Notes: a model not told the origin generated them from the letters alone. A stretch of 64,000 bases of DNA from Deltaproteobacteria bacterium (GCA_016703535.1 JADJBV010000001.1:5260001-5324000); one strand, 5' to 3'. Shown: positions 42,297 through 52,900, counted from the first letter of the stretch. A program made the numbers and translations.

Positions 42297-45200
42297 ATGC
42301 AGCGCTCCTGGCTCCTCCCCCTCCTGATCTTCGCCTTCGCCGCGTGCGGCGATGAAGAGTTCCCAGACACCGGAGTACCGCCGGACGGCGGCGTGATCAC
42401 CGACTCGGGACCGGCCGACCAGGGCTTTTTGGACTCAGGGACCGACGCTCAGCCCGACACGGGTCCCAACGACCTCGGCCGCACCGACGCCGTCCCCGAT
42501 CCCGACGCTGGCCCCGGCGATGCGGATCCGAGCGACACCGACCCCACCGACGTGGATCCGACCGACGCGGATCCGACCGACGCGGATCCGAACGACGCCG
42601 ATCCCACCGACGTGGAGCCTACCGATCTTGGCCCGCCGGATTCGGGCGTGGCGATCTGCGGCGACGGCCTGATCACCGGCGCCGAGACCTGTGACGACCA
42701 GAACACCACCCTGGGCGACGGGTGCTCCGACACCTGCTTGTTGGAGCCGGGCTACACCTGCGCGGGGACCCCCAGCACCTGTAGCACCATCTGCGGCGAC
42801 GGCCTGCGGCGCGGCGCCGAACCTTGCGACGACGGCAACACCACCACCGGCGACGGCTGCAGCGGTACCTGCGGCATCGAAACCGGCTATACCTGCACCG
42901 GCACCACCACCAGCGTCTGCGCGCCGATCTGCGGCGACGGCGTCATCTTGTTGCCCGAGACCTGCGATGACAACAACACCAACCCGGGTGACGGCTGCAG
43001 CGCCACCTGCGTGATCGAGCGGGGCTTCGTCTGCGGCGGTCAACCGAGCACCTGCGGGACGGCTTGCAGCGACGGCATCGTGGCCGGCGCCGAAACCTGC
43101 GATGACACCAACCAAGTGGCGGGCGACGGATGTTCGGCGGTGTGCACGACCGAAACCGGCTACGTCTGCACCGGGGAGCCGAGCGCCTGTGGTCCGGACT
43201 GCGGCGACGGGTTCATCTTGGCGCCCGAGGCCTGCGACGACAACAACCTCTTCGACAACGACGGCTGCTCGTCGGGCTGCGCCATCGAGGTCGGCTTCAT
43301 CTGCACCGGGACGCCGAGCCAATGTGTGGCGACGGGCACCGTTGTCGAGGTCGAGTTGGGCGCCAACCACGGCTGCCAACGCACCAACACCGGTTTGGTC
43401 TTCTGCTTCGGCGAAAACACCCAGTTCGAGATCGGCGACGGCACCAACGAGATCCGGCGGGCGCCCGTGCCCGTCACTGGACTCCTCGACGTGGCCGAGG
43501 TGGCGGTGGGTCGGGCCTTCTCCTGTGCCCGGCGCTTGAACGGCACCGTCGCTTGTTGGGGTGACTCCAGCAACCGGCAGTTGGGCCAAGCGGGGACCAC
43601 CGACCTGGGCACCGCCACCGACATCGCCGGGATCACCGACGCCGCCCAACTCGAGGCGGGCAGCGACTTCGCGTGTGTGCGACGCGCCAACGGCATGATC
43701 GAGTGTTGGGGCGACAACGACAACCGACAGCTCGGCCGTGGCGGCACTGGGACCACCGACAGCGAAATCCCGGCGCCGGTGGTGCCGTTGGTAGGTGCCA
43801 TCGACTTGTCCCTCGGCGGTGATCACGGCTGCGCAATCTTGGCCGACCAATCGATGCGGTGTTGGGGCGACAACGACAACGGACAGATCGGCATCGGCGG
43901 CACCCTCGTCACCGACGTGGCCGAAGCTACGGCCCCGGTCGGGCTCCCGCCGGTCCTCGCCTACGCGGCCGGCGCCGATCACGGCTGCGCCTTGACCTCC
44001 AGCACCAGCGCCCCGGTTTGGTGTTGGGGCGACAACGCCAGCGGTGAACAAGGCAACGGCAACAACACCGATCAGCGAGCGCCGGCGCCGGTCCCCAACT
44101 TGTTCGACGTCGTCGCCATCAGCTCGGGCGCCAACCACCTCTGCGCCTTGGACTCGGCCGGCATCGCCAACTGCTGGGGCATCAACACCAACGCCCAGCT
44201 GGGCAACGGCGAGCTGGTCAGCCGCAACGTACCGGTCGAGGTCTTGGACATCGTCGGGGCCACCGACATCGAGGCGGGTGACTTCGGAACCTGCGCCTTG
44301 TTCGCTGGCGGAGTTCGCCGCTGTTGGGGCCAAAACGAAGACGGCCAGCTGGGCCTCAACCAGCCCCGGGGCCGCCTGACCCCGACCTTGGTCTCGGGCC
44401 TGCCGGTCGTCACCAGCGTGGCCGGATCTCGGGGCCTCTTTCGCGGGCACGCCTGCGCGATCGTGCCGGGCAACGACCTTTATTGTTGGGGCGAAAACGA
44501 CACGGGACAACTCGGGGACGGCACGGTGAGCCCCCGGCCCTTGCCCGCTCGAGTCGATTCCTTGGCCGGCCAGGTCACGGCGGTTGCGGTCGGCACCGAC
44601 TCCACCTGCGCCCTCCTGGTCAACGGGACGGTCTCATGTTGGGGCGAAAACGGGTCGGGCCAGCTGGGCGACGGCAGCACCGTCGACCGCAGCACCCCCG
44701 CTCCGGTGTTGACCGCCACCGGCGCCTTGTCGATCGCTGGCGGCGCCGACTTCTACTGCCTGCGCCAAAGTGATCAAACCGTCCGGTGTTGGGGCAACAA
44801 CTCCAGCCGCCAGCTGGGGGACAACACGACCACCAACCGCTCCACGCCGGTGGTGGTGGCCGGGCTCCCGTCTTTCCCGGTCGAGATCGCCGTGGGTGGT
44901 GATCACACCTGCGCACGTCTGGCGGACGAGACCCTGGCGTGTTGGGGCGAAAACGGTGCTGGGCAGATCGGCATCGGCTCCACCGTCGATCAGCCGACGC
45001 CAATCGTGGTGCCCGGGCTGACCGGGGTCGCCCAAGTGACGACCGGCCAGAACCACACCTGCGTTCGGATGGCCAACCGCACCGTCCAGTGCTTCGGCGA
45101 CAACGGCTTTGGGCAAATGGCCAACGGCACCACCGCCGACGTGACCGCGCCGCTGCCGATCGTCGGCGTCAGCGACATCGTGCAGCTCAGCTCGGGCAAC

Positions 45201-45476
45201 AACTTCATCTGCGGCGTCGACACCTTGGGTTTGGTGACCTGTTGGGGCTACGGCTTGGAAGGGCAACTCGGCGACGGCGGCGGCACCAACGCGGTGACGG
45301 CGCCGATCGCGATGTCCGGCGTCGCCGGTGTGGCCCAGGTCCATGGGGTCAACGCCAGCAGCTTCCTGATCTACGCTGCCGACGGCAGCCTGCGGGCCTT
45401 GGGCTTCGTGGGTGTCGGCGGCCTCGGCACCGGAGACACCCTGCGCCCGATGCGACCGGTGACCGCACCCTTCTGA
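42297..45476 (+). CDS. surface lipoprotein with Cys-rich DUF4215 repeats and RCC1-like propeller
   Basis: This 1059-residue lipoprotein has a signal peptide with lipobox FAAC (C17) and an Asp/Pro/Thr linker (about 25-115) with DPTDVDPTDADP-type repetition. Five Cys-rich repeats of about 40 residues follow (CGDG...CDD-N...GDGCS-x-C...G-Y-C). From about residue 350, many repeats of about 50 residues read GC-A...WGDN-x-GQLG-DG, the RCC1/Alpha-tubulin-suppressor type, forming one or two beta-propellers. Such proteins are common in myxobacteria and are thought to be surface-exposed binding proteins; the ligand is unknown. It is a single-gene unit between the terminator above and the globin gene. 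Confidence 0.92.
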   Translation: MQRSWLLPLLIFAFAACGDEEFPDTGVPPDGGVITDSGPADQGFLDSGTDAQPDTGPNDLGRTDAVPDPDAGPGDADPSDTDPTDVDPTDADPTDADPNDADPTDVEPTDLGPPDSGVAICGDGLITGAETCDDQNTTLGDGCSDTCLLEPGYTCAGTPSTCSTICGDGLRRGAEPCDDGNTTTGDGCSGTCGIETGYTCTGTTTSVCAPICGDGVILLPETCDDNNTNPGDGCSATCVIERGFVCGGQPSTCGTACSDGIVAGAETCDDTNQVAGDGCSAVCTTETGYVCTGEPSACGPDCGDGFILAPEACDDNNLFDNDGCSSGCAIEVGFICTGTPSQCVATGTVVEVELGANHGCQRTNTGLVFCFGENTQFEIGDGTNEIRRAPVPVTGLLDVAEVAVGRAFSCARRLNGTVACWGDSSNRQLGQAGTTDLGTATDIAGITDAAQLEAGSDFACVRRANGMIECWGDNDNRQLGRGGTGTTDSEIPAPVVPLVGAIDLSLGGDHGCAILADQSMRCWGDNDNGQIGIGGTLVTDVAEATAPVGLPPVLAYAAGADHGCALTSSTSAPVWCWGDNASGEQGNGNNTDQRAPAPVPNLFDVVAISSGANHLCALDSAGIANCWGINTNAQLGNGELVSRNVPVEVLDIVGATDIEAGDFGTCALFAGGVRRCWGQNEDGQLGLNQPRGRLTPTLVSGLPVVTSVAGSRGLFRGHACAIVPGNDLYCWGENDTGQLGDGTVSPRPLPARVDSLAGQVTAVAVGTDSTCALLVNGTVSCWGENGSGQLGDGSTVDRSTPAPVLTATGALSIAGGADFYCLRQSDQTVRCWGNNSSRQLGDNTTTNRSTPVVVAGLPSFPVEIAVGGDHTCARLADETLACWGENGAGQIGIGSTVDQPTPIVVPGLTGVAQVTTGQNHTCVRMANRTVQCFGDNGFGQMANGTTADVTAPLPIVGVSDIVQLSSGNNFICGVDTLGLVTCWGYGLEGQLGDGGGTNAVTAPIAMSGVAGVAQVHGVNASSFLIYAADGSLRALGFVGVGGLGTGDTLRPMRPVTAPF

Positions 45477-45523
45477 GCCGACTTGGACTGGCCTCGGGCC
45501 CGCGCCTGACTTAGGGAATGGCC

Positions 45524-45934
45524 ATGGCTTGGGCGCCGAGTGAAGGAGACACGCCGTACGACCGCCTCGGAGGTGAGGTGCCGGTCCGTCGACTGGTCAC
45601 CCGCTTCTACGATCACATGGATCAAGGGGAGCCGGAGTTGGCCCAGATCCATGAGTGCGACGAGGCCGGTCGGGTCAGCCCCCGGGCCCGGGAAGACTTT
45701 GCGCTTTTCCTCATGGAGTGGCTGGGCGGGCCCCGAGTTTATTCGTCGGTCAAGGGTCACCCGCGGTTGCGGATGCGGCACGGAAAAGTGCCGGTCAACC
45801 TGGCCATGCGTGATGCCTGGTTGCGCTGCATGCAGAAGGCGATGGACGACGTCGCGGTCTCGGGGGAGGTGCGGGCGTTCCTCGACCTCCGCTTCGCCGA
45901 GGTCGCCAACTTCTTACGGAACGTCGAAGGTTAG
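45524..45934 (+). CDS. group II truncated haemoglobin-like protein
   Basis: The 136-residue haem protein has YDRLGGEVPVRRLVTRFYDHM at the start and FLMEWLGGPRVYSSVKGHPRLRMRH in the middle, where the final histidine fits the proximal ligand position. RDAWLRCMQKAMDD follows, with the conserved Trp of this group. Oxygen binding or NO/peroxide detoxification is typical. ATG 45524 has AGGGA at good spacing; the ATG two codons earlier is too close to it. The gene converges with the histidine kinase gene with a single base between stops. Confidence 0.88.
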   Translation: MAWAPSEGDTPYDRLGGEVPVRRLVTRFYDHMDQGEPELAQIHECDEAGRVSPRAREDFALFLMEWLGGPRVYSSVKGHPRLRMRHGKVPVNLAMRDAWLRCMQKAMDDVAVSGEVRAFLDLRFAEVANFLRNVEG

Positions 45935-45935
45935 T

Positions 45936-47453
45936 CTACCCGGCCCCGGCGGCGATCCGCGGGGTGGGCGGCGGCGCGTCCAGGACGTTGCGGATCCGTT
46001 CGGTCAAGACGTCGGCCGAAAAGGGCTTGAGCAACAGATCGTCGGCCCGGCTGTGGGCCAGCTCGGCCTCCAGATCCTCCACGTAGCCGGTCATCAACAC
46101 CACCTTGAGTGAAGGTTGGATCTCCTTGAGGCGGGCCGCCAGCTGGCTGCCACGGAGCAGCGGCATCACCACGTCGGCCAAGAGCAGATCGATCCGCTCT
46201 TGGGATTGTTCACTCAGCAGCAGGGCCTCACCCGCGTTCTTCGCCTCCAACACCGTGTAGCCTCGGCGCTTCAGGGTGTGGTGAATCATGGTGCGGAGGC
46301 CCTCTTCGTCCTCGACCAACAAGATCCGTTCGGTCCCGCGACGAGCCTGGGCGGCGTCGCGCCCGATCGCCGATCCCGTTGTGCGAACGTCGGCCAAGGG
46401 CAAAAAGACCCGGAAGGTGGTCCCCCGATCCACCACACTCTCGACCGTCACGAATCCGCTGGCTTGATGGACGATCTCCCACACCGTGGCCAATCCCAGA
46501 CCGGTCCCCTTCCCTTCCGGCTTGGTGGTGAAGAACGGCTCGAATGCGTGTTCGATCACCTCGGGCGACATGCCGCAGCCGGTGTCGGTCACGCTCAGGA
46601 CAACAAAGGGGCCCTGGACCACACCGGCGTGGCCAGCGCAGAGCTCGGCGTCGACCGCTCGAACTTCGGTGCTGACCAGCAAGGAACCACCATGCGGCAT
46701 CGCGTCCCGAGCGTTGACCACCAAGTTGACGATCAGCTGTTGCAGATGAATGGGATCGAGCCGCACGTGGGCGGTCGGCCCCTCCAAGGAGGTGGAGAAC
46801 TGGATATCCTCACCGATCAAGCGCTCCAACATTCGGCGCGCTTCGACGACCTGGGGCTGCAGCTCCAGCAGCTCCACTCGAGCGACCTGCTTCCTGCTGA
46901 AGATCAGCAGTTGCCGGGTCAAGCCCGCACACCGTTCCGCGGCCTTTTGGATCTCCTCGACCAAAGAACGGCCTGGGCTTTGGGGCGGCAATTCGTCGGG
47001 CAACAGCTCGGTCGCGCCCAAGATCACCGTCAACATGTTGTTGAAGTCGTGAGCCACCCCGCCCGCCAACCGACCGATGCCCTCCATCTTCTGCGACTGA
47101 CGCAGTTGGGCCTCCAGGCTTTGACTGCGGGCGCTCTTCGCCTCGAGTTCGGTGTAGAGGCGCTGCTTTTCATAGAGGGCGGCCCGCAGCTCCAGGTCTT
47201 GGGCGACGATCGAATCGTGGGCGGACTGGACCCGGGCCCGCTCCCCGTCCAGGTTGTGCATCTGGGCCCGCACCATCACGAAGAGCACCGCGGCGGTCAC
47301 CACGACATAGAAGAGGCCTTTGGCCATCGACATCTGGAGGCGCTGGGCGTCGTCGGGGATCAGCCAGGCCATCAGGGTGTCCGAGGCCAAGATCCAGACC
47401 GTGGCCAGAACCAAATAAACGAGCGCGATCCGCAGGGCGGCTCGGACGGCCAT
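45936..47453 (-). CDS. hybrid sensor histidine kinase with C-terminal receiver
   Basis: This 505-residue inner-membrane kinase has two N-terminal membrane segments (about 10-31 and 45-62) and a short coiled coil. The phospho-acceptor H135 lies in GGVAHDFNNML, the N-box is NLVVNARDAM, and the G-boxes are TDTGCGM and GKGTGLGL. The receiver domain has phospho-acceptor D427 (LLLADVVMP), T455 and K476. There is almost no periplasmic sensor, so it may sense within the membrane or from a partner. ATG 47453 has AGAAGG six bases upstream; a TTG at 47474 is less likely. No cognate DNA-binding regulator is adjacent. Confidence 0.93.
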   Translation of the reverse strand: MAVRAALRIALVYLVLATVWILASDTLMAWLIPDDAQRLQMSMAKGLFYVVVTAAVLFVMVRAQMHNLDGERARVQSAHDSIVAQDLELRAALYEKQRLYTELEAKSARSQSLEAQLRQSQKMEGIGRLAGGVAHDFNNMLTVILGATELLPDELPPQSPGRSLVEEIQKAAERCAGLTRQLLIFSRKQVARVELLELQPQVVEARRMLERLIGEDIQFSTSLEGPTAHVRLDPIHLQQLIVNLVVNARDAMPHGGSLLVSTEVRAVDAELCAGHAGVVQGPFVVLSVTDTGCGMSPEVIEHAFEPFFTTKPEGKGTGLGLATVWEIVHQASGFVTVESVVDRGTTFRVFLPLADVRTTGSAIGRDAAQARRGTERILLVEDEEGLRTMIHHTLKRRGYTVLEAKNAGEALLLSEQSQERIDLLLADVVMPLLRGSQLAARLKEIQPSLKVVLMTGYVEDLEAELAHSRADDLLLKPFSADVLTERIRNVLDAPPPTPRIAAGAG

Positions 47454-47561
47454 TCGCATCCTTCTATCGACCAAGTTGGCTCAAAATAGAGCACCCACCG
47501 GAGATTTATTTCTGACCGACCGGCCGGAAGCCGGGATCCCGCGGGGATGGGGGCGCTCACC

Positions 47562-47586
47562 CGGTCAGATTGCGGTTTACTGACCG
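47562..47586 (+). promoter_or_regulatory. dyad operator candidate upstream of methyltransferase gene
   Basis: CGGTCAG (47562-47568) and CTGACCG (47580-47586) are perfect complements with an 11-base spacer. A third CTGACCG stands at 47512-47518 in the same intergenic region, which is divergent between the kinase and methyltransferase genes. Three copies in 75 bases suggest a regulator binding site; no regulator is assigned. Confidence 0.4.
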
Positions 47587-47613
47587 AATCGGAGTCGGCA
47601 CTGTGCGACCCAC

Positions 47614-48465
47614 ATGACCTCGACGCAGCGCGAAATCGAAGTCTCCTACGACGTGTCGAACGAGTTTTTCCGGCTCTGGCTCGACGAAAACATGCACTAC
47701 ACCTCGGCCAGCTACCTGACCGGGACCGAAACCCTGGAGCAGGCCCAACTCCAGAAGTGCAAGATCCTCTACGACTACGCCGAGATGAACCCGGAGAAGC
47801 TGGTGCTCGACATCGGCTGCGGCTGGGGCGCCAACCTCCAGTACCTGGCCCTCGACCGGGGCGTAAAACGCTCCCACGGCATCACCCTCTCGACCGCCCA
47901 GTGTGAGGAGATCCAGGCCCGCAAGTTGCCCGGCGTCACCGCGATGGTCTGCGACTACAAGGACTACGCGCCCGCCGAAAAGTACGACGCGTTGATCTCG
48001 ATCGAGATGATCGATCACCTCTGCTCGCCGGCCCAAGCCCGGGAGGGCAAGGCGGTGGAGATCTATCGCAACTACTTCAACAAGTGCGCCACCTGGCTCA
48101 AGCCCGGCGCCTGCTTCGGCTTCCAGGCGATCCTTCGCAACGTAGTGCCGCGCTCTAAGAAGGACCTCCTGGATCTGCAGTTCACCGCCGACGTGATCTT
48201 CCCGGGCGGCCTCAACCCGCGGCTGGAAGAGCTGATCATGGCGGCCCACCCGGCCTTCGAGGTGCTCGAGGTGCGGACCCAACGGGAGAGCTACGGCAAG
48301 ACCACCGCCGAGTGGTACCGCCGGCTCCAGCTCCACGAAGCGGAGATCCGCAGCAAGTGGGGCGATCAGGTCTACGCCGACTACGATCGTTACCTCTCCA
48401 CCTGCGTCCGGGCCTTCGACAAACACTGGTCCAGCGACGTGCAGATGAAGTTGCGCAAGGTCTGA
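47614..48465 (+). CDS. cyclopropane-fatty-acyl-phospholipid synthase-like methyltransferase
   Basis: This 283-residue SAM-dependent methyltransferase of the CFA/mycolic-acid type has YDVSNEFFRLWLDENMHYTSASYL, where the family contacts lipid and SAM. The SAM motif is VLDIGCGWGANLQYLAL, and FPGGLNPRLEEL resembles the family's FPGG substrate-site turn. It lacks the extra N-terminal domain of E. coli Cfa, as in mycobacterial CmaA-type proteins. It probably methylates an unsaturated lipid or a related metabolite; the product is unknown. Confidence 0.9.
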   Translation: MTSTQREIEVSYDVSNEFFRLWLDENMHYTSASYLTGTETLEQAQLQKCKILYDYAEMNPEKLVLDIGCGWGANLQYLALDRGVKRSHGITLSTAQCEEIQARKLPGVTAMVCDYKDYAPAEKYDALISIEMIDHLCSPAQAREGKAVEIYRNYFNKCATWLKPGACFGFQAILRNVVPRSKKDLLDLQFTADVIFPGGLNPRLEELIMAAHPAFEVLEVRTQRESYGKTTAEWYRRLQLHEAEIRSKWGDQVYADYDRYLSTCVRAFDKHWSSDVQMKLRKV

Positions 48466-48481
48466 GGCCGCGGCGGGCCTC
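48464..48481. terminator. hairpin between convergent genes
   Basis: GAGGCC and GGCCTC form a 6-bp perfect stem with a six-base loop in the gap between two convergent stops. It overlaps the last base or two of each. No T-run follows, so its efficiency is doubtful. Confidence 0.3.
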
Positions 48482-49929
48482 TACTTCGGCTTCAGCAAGG
48501 CGAAGATCTTGTATTCGCCCATCGTGCCCTTCTGCAGCTCGCCCACCCAAGCTTCGTAGTAGGGGCTGGAGATCTCCGCCGCCACCGACGGTGACAACTC
48601 GATCTGGAGATCGGCGCTGAAGGGCGTCCGTCCCAACACTTCGTTTTCGTAGAGCACCAACAGCCCCGGCGGCACCGTGTCGAACTCGAAGCGGCTCGGC
48701 TTCATGGAGGGCTTCACGAGCGGTCCATCTTGTTTGCCCATCGGCAAAAAGCGGAGCTGGACGTGGGTCTGGTTGGGCCCGGTGTCTTTGGAGAACAACT
48801 TGATCGACACGGCGATCGCCGCCAACACGGTGAAGGCCATCAGCACCAAGGGGATGGCCCGGGCCATGGCGTCGCCGGTGACCACCGCGCTGGCGAGTTC
48901 GTCGTTGCTGAGCCCCTCTCGAGGCGCTGAGACCTTGGTCGCCCGCTCCTTCTTCTTCTTTTTGGGCTCCTCGGGCGGCAACACCGGATCCAGGCTGCGA
49001 TCGACGGCGGTGCCTCCTTTGGGCGTGGTGGAGGTCGAACGCACCTTGGGCTTGGGCAGGCCCGATCCGGGGGGTGGCGTGGAGCCGCCCGGGCTGGGGA
49101 GGGTCAACTTGGGAGCGGAGCTGGCCGCCGCCTCGGTGACGGCCGGGGCGAGCGGCACCTTGGCGATCGGAGCCTTGGGGGGCGCGGCGACCATCGGCGC
49201 GGGCACCAACACCACCTGCAGGGCCGGCGGGATGTCGAAGGTCGTGTACGGGCTGGCCGGAGACTCGGCCGCGGTCACCCGCACGTCCGCGGGATCCACC
49301 GGGCGGACCTTGGGGGCCTGCTCGACCAAAAGGCCCGGCTCCAGTTTGGGGGGCGGCGTCGGATCCCCCTTGAAGCGCAGCGACTCGAAGCCCTCGAAGA
49401 GGGACTGATCCTGGATCGGCGCCAACTTCACCGGCGCCTCCAACTTGGGCGGCGGCGGTGGAGGAGGAGGAGCGGCAGGGGGGGCCGGCGCCGGCTCGGG
49501 CCGGGCCAAGGACGCCGGCTTTGGCAGCGGCAGCGGAGCCAAGGCTGCGGGTTGGGAGAGGTCAAGCGGCGGAGGAAACACGGCCGTGGGGGCGCTGTCT
49601 GTAAAGGGTTTACCTTGACCTGCCAAGGCCATCAGGTCTGCTTTGCGAAAGGCCTGGACCGAATCACCGGCCTCGGTGGTCACCACCGGCTCGGCGCTGA
49701 TCGGGGGCAATCGCACCGGGAGGCTCGGGGGCCGGGCCAAAGAAACTGGCTCACCCTTGGGGACCGCGGTGGGGTCGAAGTTGCCGATGCGGGTCGCGTC
49801 CTCCGAATCGTCGGTGTTGGGCGCAAATCCGCGGGGATCGAAGGTCGTCCGATCGATCAGGTTCTCGACGGCGACAGTCGGCATCTCCGAGGGCGGAGGA
49901 CGACCACTGCCGCCTTTATTGTCCCCCAT
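48481..49929 (-). CDS. proline-rich single-pass protein with PEGA-like C-terminus
   Basis: This 482-residue protein has a long proline/alanine-rich, probably unfolded N-terminal part (1-345) that includes a polyproline run. A lysine-rich patch (KKKKKERATK) and one membrane segment (about 362-382, AIPLVLMAFTVLAAIAVSIKLF) follow. A short periplasmic domain has the PEGA-like string VPPGLLVLYENEVLGRTPF. PEGA domains occur at surfaces and in kinases of this group of bacteria. The topology with a large cytoplasmic disordered arm suggests a scaffold, an inference. It is downstream of no other gene on its strand except the large lipoprotein. Confidence 0.7.
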   Translation of the reverse strand: MGDNKGGSGRPPPSEMPTVAVENLIDRTTFDPRGFAPNTDDSEDATRIGNFDPTAVPKGEPVSLARPPSLPVRLPPISAEPVVTTEAGDSVQAFRKADLMALAGQGKPFTDSAPTAVFPPPLDLSQPAALAPLPLPKPASLARPEPAPAPPAAPPPPPPPPKLEAPVKLAPIQDQSLFEGFESLRFKGDPTPPPKLEPGLLVEQAPKVRPVDPADVRVTAAESPASPYTTFDIPPALQVVLVPAPMVAAPPKAPIAKVPLAPAVTEAAASSAPKLTLPSPGGSTPPPGSGLPKPKVRSTSTTPKGGTAVDRSLDPVLPPEEPKKKKKERATKVSAPREGLSNDELASAVVTGDAMARAIPLVLMAFTVLAAIAVSIKLFSKDTGPNQTHVQLRFLPMGKQDGPLVKPSMKPSRFEFDTVPPGLLVLYENEVLGRTPFSADLQIELSPSVAAEISSPYYEAWVGELQKGTMGEYKIFALLKPK

Positions 49930-49993
49930 CGAAACCGCTTCCCCCGATCACGGATGGTGCCTCGGGCCCGGACTTGGGCTCAAGGCCAACCCT

Positions 49994-52900
49994 TCATTCG
50001 GTCGCTTGATCGCGGCCGATCCACACGTAGGCCGGCGTGCCCGAACCTTTCTTGTAGGTGACTTCATCACCGAAGAGGCAGCGGATCCGGACCACGCCGT
50101 CCCCGTCGCCGTCGTCCCAGATCACCGCGCCGTTTTCGTTGCCCGGATACTCCTGGCCGTCACCAAACACGCTCGGGCCCGGGAGGGGATCGGCGAAGGC
50201 CGCCTGAGCGTCTTGAGGGCTGCGATCCCGATAACCGGTGCTGAAGGGCGCAAAGGCCTTCCAGATCATGGTGCTGCCGAGGGGCACGCCCGGGATGGTG
50301 ATGGTGTAGACGCCGTCGCCGCCGCTCTGATCCGGGGCCGCGCCGTTGTCGAGCAAACGTGGCTCCAGGCCATCCAGCGGTTGGCCTTCCACACCAAAGC
50401 CAAAGAGCACCTGGTTGATCGGCCCCTCACGGCCCGCCACCGGCGTGTGATCGGCGCTGGCCCGAGCGCCCAAGACGAACACCCCCTCTCGGGCGTCGCT
50501 GAGCTCGGCCAACGACAAGGCCCGCGACGGGATGTTGCCGCCGACGCCGATGGTGTCGCTCACCTGGTACTCGAGGACCACCTGGATCTGGGCGGCCTCG
50601 GCCACGCCGACGAAGTTGGCGGTGAGTTGAGCCGAGTTCCCGGAGAGATCGCGCACGCCGGCGATCTCCACGGTGTAACTTTGGCCGGCGGTCATCGGCG
50701 CGGTCTCCAACACCACCAGATCTCGGATCCGCGGGGCCAACTCGGGATTGAAGGCCAGGTTGCGGCGACCGGGATCTCCGCTGAAGGCGACGCCCCGGAT
50801 CTCGAGGCCAAGGATCGTGTAACGGCTGGCCTCCAACACCGAAGTGGCCTCCATCGGCTCGTCGAAGCGCAACACCAGGTGGGTCGGATCGGCGGCCCGG
50901 GCCCGGAGCAGCTGGGGCGCCTGCCGTTCACCAAAGCCCACGAAGTCGACGGCGGTGCTGGTCAAGGTGTTGGCCGGATCGGCGGCGTCGAGCAGGTTCT
51001 GGACGGTCAGCCGATAGGGCTCGAGGATCGACTGGGTTTCGGTGGTCAAACGCACCGTACGTTTGTCGGGCCGCACCTCGGCGCCGTTGACGGTCAGGGC
51101 GGCGCCGTTGCTGCGACGAGCGACGCCAAAGGCCGCCGGCACCACCCTCGCCGGATCCAGACGTTCGTCGAACTGCACCAGAAGTTCACCGAGATCCGTC
51201 GCCTGCACCGCCCGGATCCGCGGCGGCGTGCGATCGGTCAGCGGCGTCTTCGGCGTACATTCGCCGGGGGCCAGGAGGCTCTGAGTGCGCCACTGCCGAT
51301 CGACCAGGCCGGCCGGGTTGCGGGCCCCGCGATAACGGAGCGTGTAGGCCCGGCCCGCTTGCAGGGCCGTCGCGCAGTCGGCCGCGTTCACCTCCACGTA
51401 GGTTTGGTGCGGGCGCAGCTCGCTGGTCGGCACCACCCGCACCGGCAGCCCGATCCGATCGTCGGCGCCGGCCAACTCGACCTCCAGCCGCTCGATCATC
51501 GCCAACGACTCATCGAAGGACAGGAGCAGTGAATAGGAGTCTCGGGCCCGAGCCTCGAGCAACAACGGAGGGGTGGTGTCCGGCAAGCCGGGGCGGTGCG
51601 GCGAAAGGGGCGGCAAGCCGTCGTCGTAGTCTCGAGCCCGGCCGCCCTGCTCCACCACCAGGTCGCGCCAGGTCCCGATCACCACAAAGGGGCAGACCGT
51701 GTCGCCGTAGACCTCGCAGACCTCATCGGGGGCCTCGCGTTTGAACACCACGTTGGACCTTGGTGGTTCGTCGCCGTTGGCCGAAAGGCGGGCGCCCACG
51801 TAGCTGGTCCCGTTGCTGGCCAACATCGTCGAAGGATCGATCCGGACGCCGCTGCCGTCGTTGGTGGTGGCCAAGGTCTTGTAGACCTTCTCCAAGGTCG
51901 GCGGCGGTCGCAGCCGATCGTCGGGCACGCCGTGGGCGGCTTTGTAGGCCCAGCTCCCTTTGGGCAACAACACGGTGCGCTCGTAGATCGGCTGACCCGC
52001 GTGTTGGCGCGCGCCCGGCACCAGCTCAAAGTCGGGGAAGCCGGTGACGTCGGTGCGGCTCGTGCCCTGCCGGGCCACACTCAAAGGACGACCGTCCAAC
52101 TCGTAGGCCGCGAGCAACGGCGTGCCGGTCAAGTAGAGCTGTTCATCCCGAGGCAAGCCTCGGGTGAGGCCGTCGCCGCTGGCGTAGGCGAAGCCGGGCA
52201 CGAAGCCGAAGGTGACCCGGTAGAGGCCGAAGCCGTTGAAGTTCGCTTGTTGGGTGACCGCGTTGCCGGCCGGATCCCGCAGGCCCACCAGCTCCAGCGC
52301 GTAGGGTCGATCTTTGCCTTGGGGTTCGGTCGAGAGGCGCACCACCGTCGACTCGGGGACCAACACCGCGCCGACCACCACCAGGCCAGGGATCTGGTAG
52401 CGGGCCGGATCCCCGGCGGCGCTGGGTTCGGGGCGTTCGTCGAAGACCAACTCCACCAGATCACCGACCGTGGGATCGGCGGGGCGAACGTCGGGATGCA
52501 ACTCCAAGATCGAGAGGGACCGAACCGACAACAAGGTGGGCGCGGTTTCGTCGGGGCCGACCTCGACCTCGGCTTCACTCAGGCGATTGGCGGCCACCGA
52601 AGCGTCGGCCAGATCTCTGACTCGCAACCGTGCTGGGTTCCGGGGGTGGGTCGGCTCCAGGCGCAACAAGACGTCGGCGCCGCTCGGCCTGGCCTCGAGC
52701 ACCGCGATCGCGCGACCGGCGTCGTCCAGGTACAGCCAATGTTCCACGCCGGCCACTTCACTCGGCGCCAAGGGTTCGCTGAAGTGCACCGTCACCCGAT
52801 CGACCGCGGTGCGTTCGGCCCCCAGGAGTTCGGGGGCGATCCGATCATCGGGATCCAAGATCAAGGGCGCCGGGCAAACCGTGCAGACCCCGTTTTCTCG

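Noticed and set aside
47475..47613. A possible tRNA-like or riboswitch fold upstream of the methyltransferase gene.
   Set aside because: The inverted repeats are short, have an operator-like spacing and do not build a cloverleaf or any riboswitch consensus I know.
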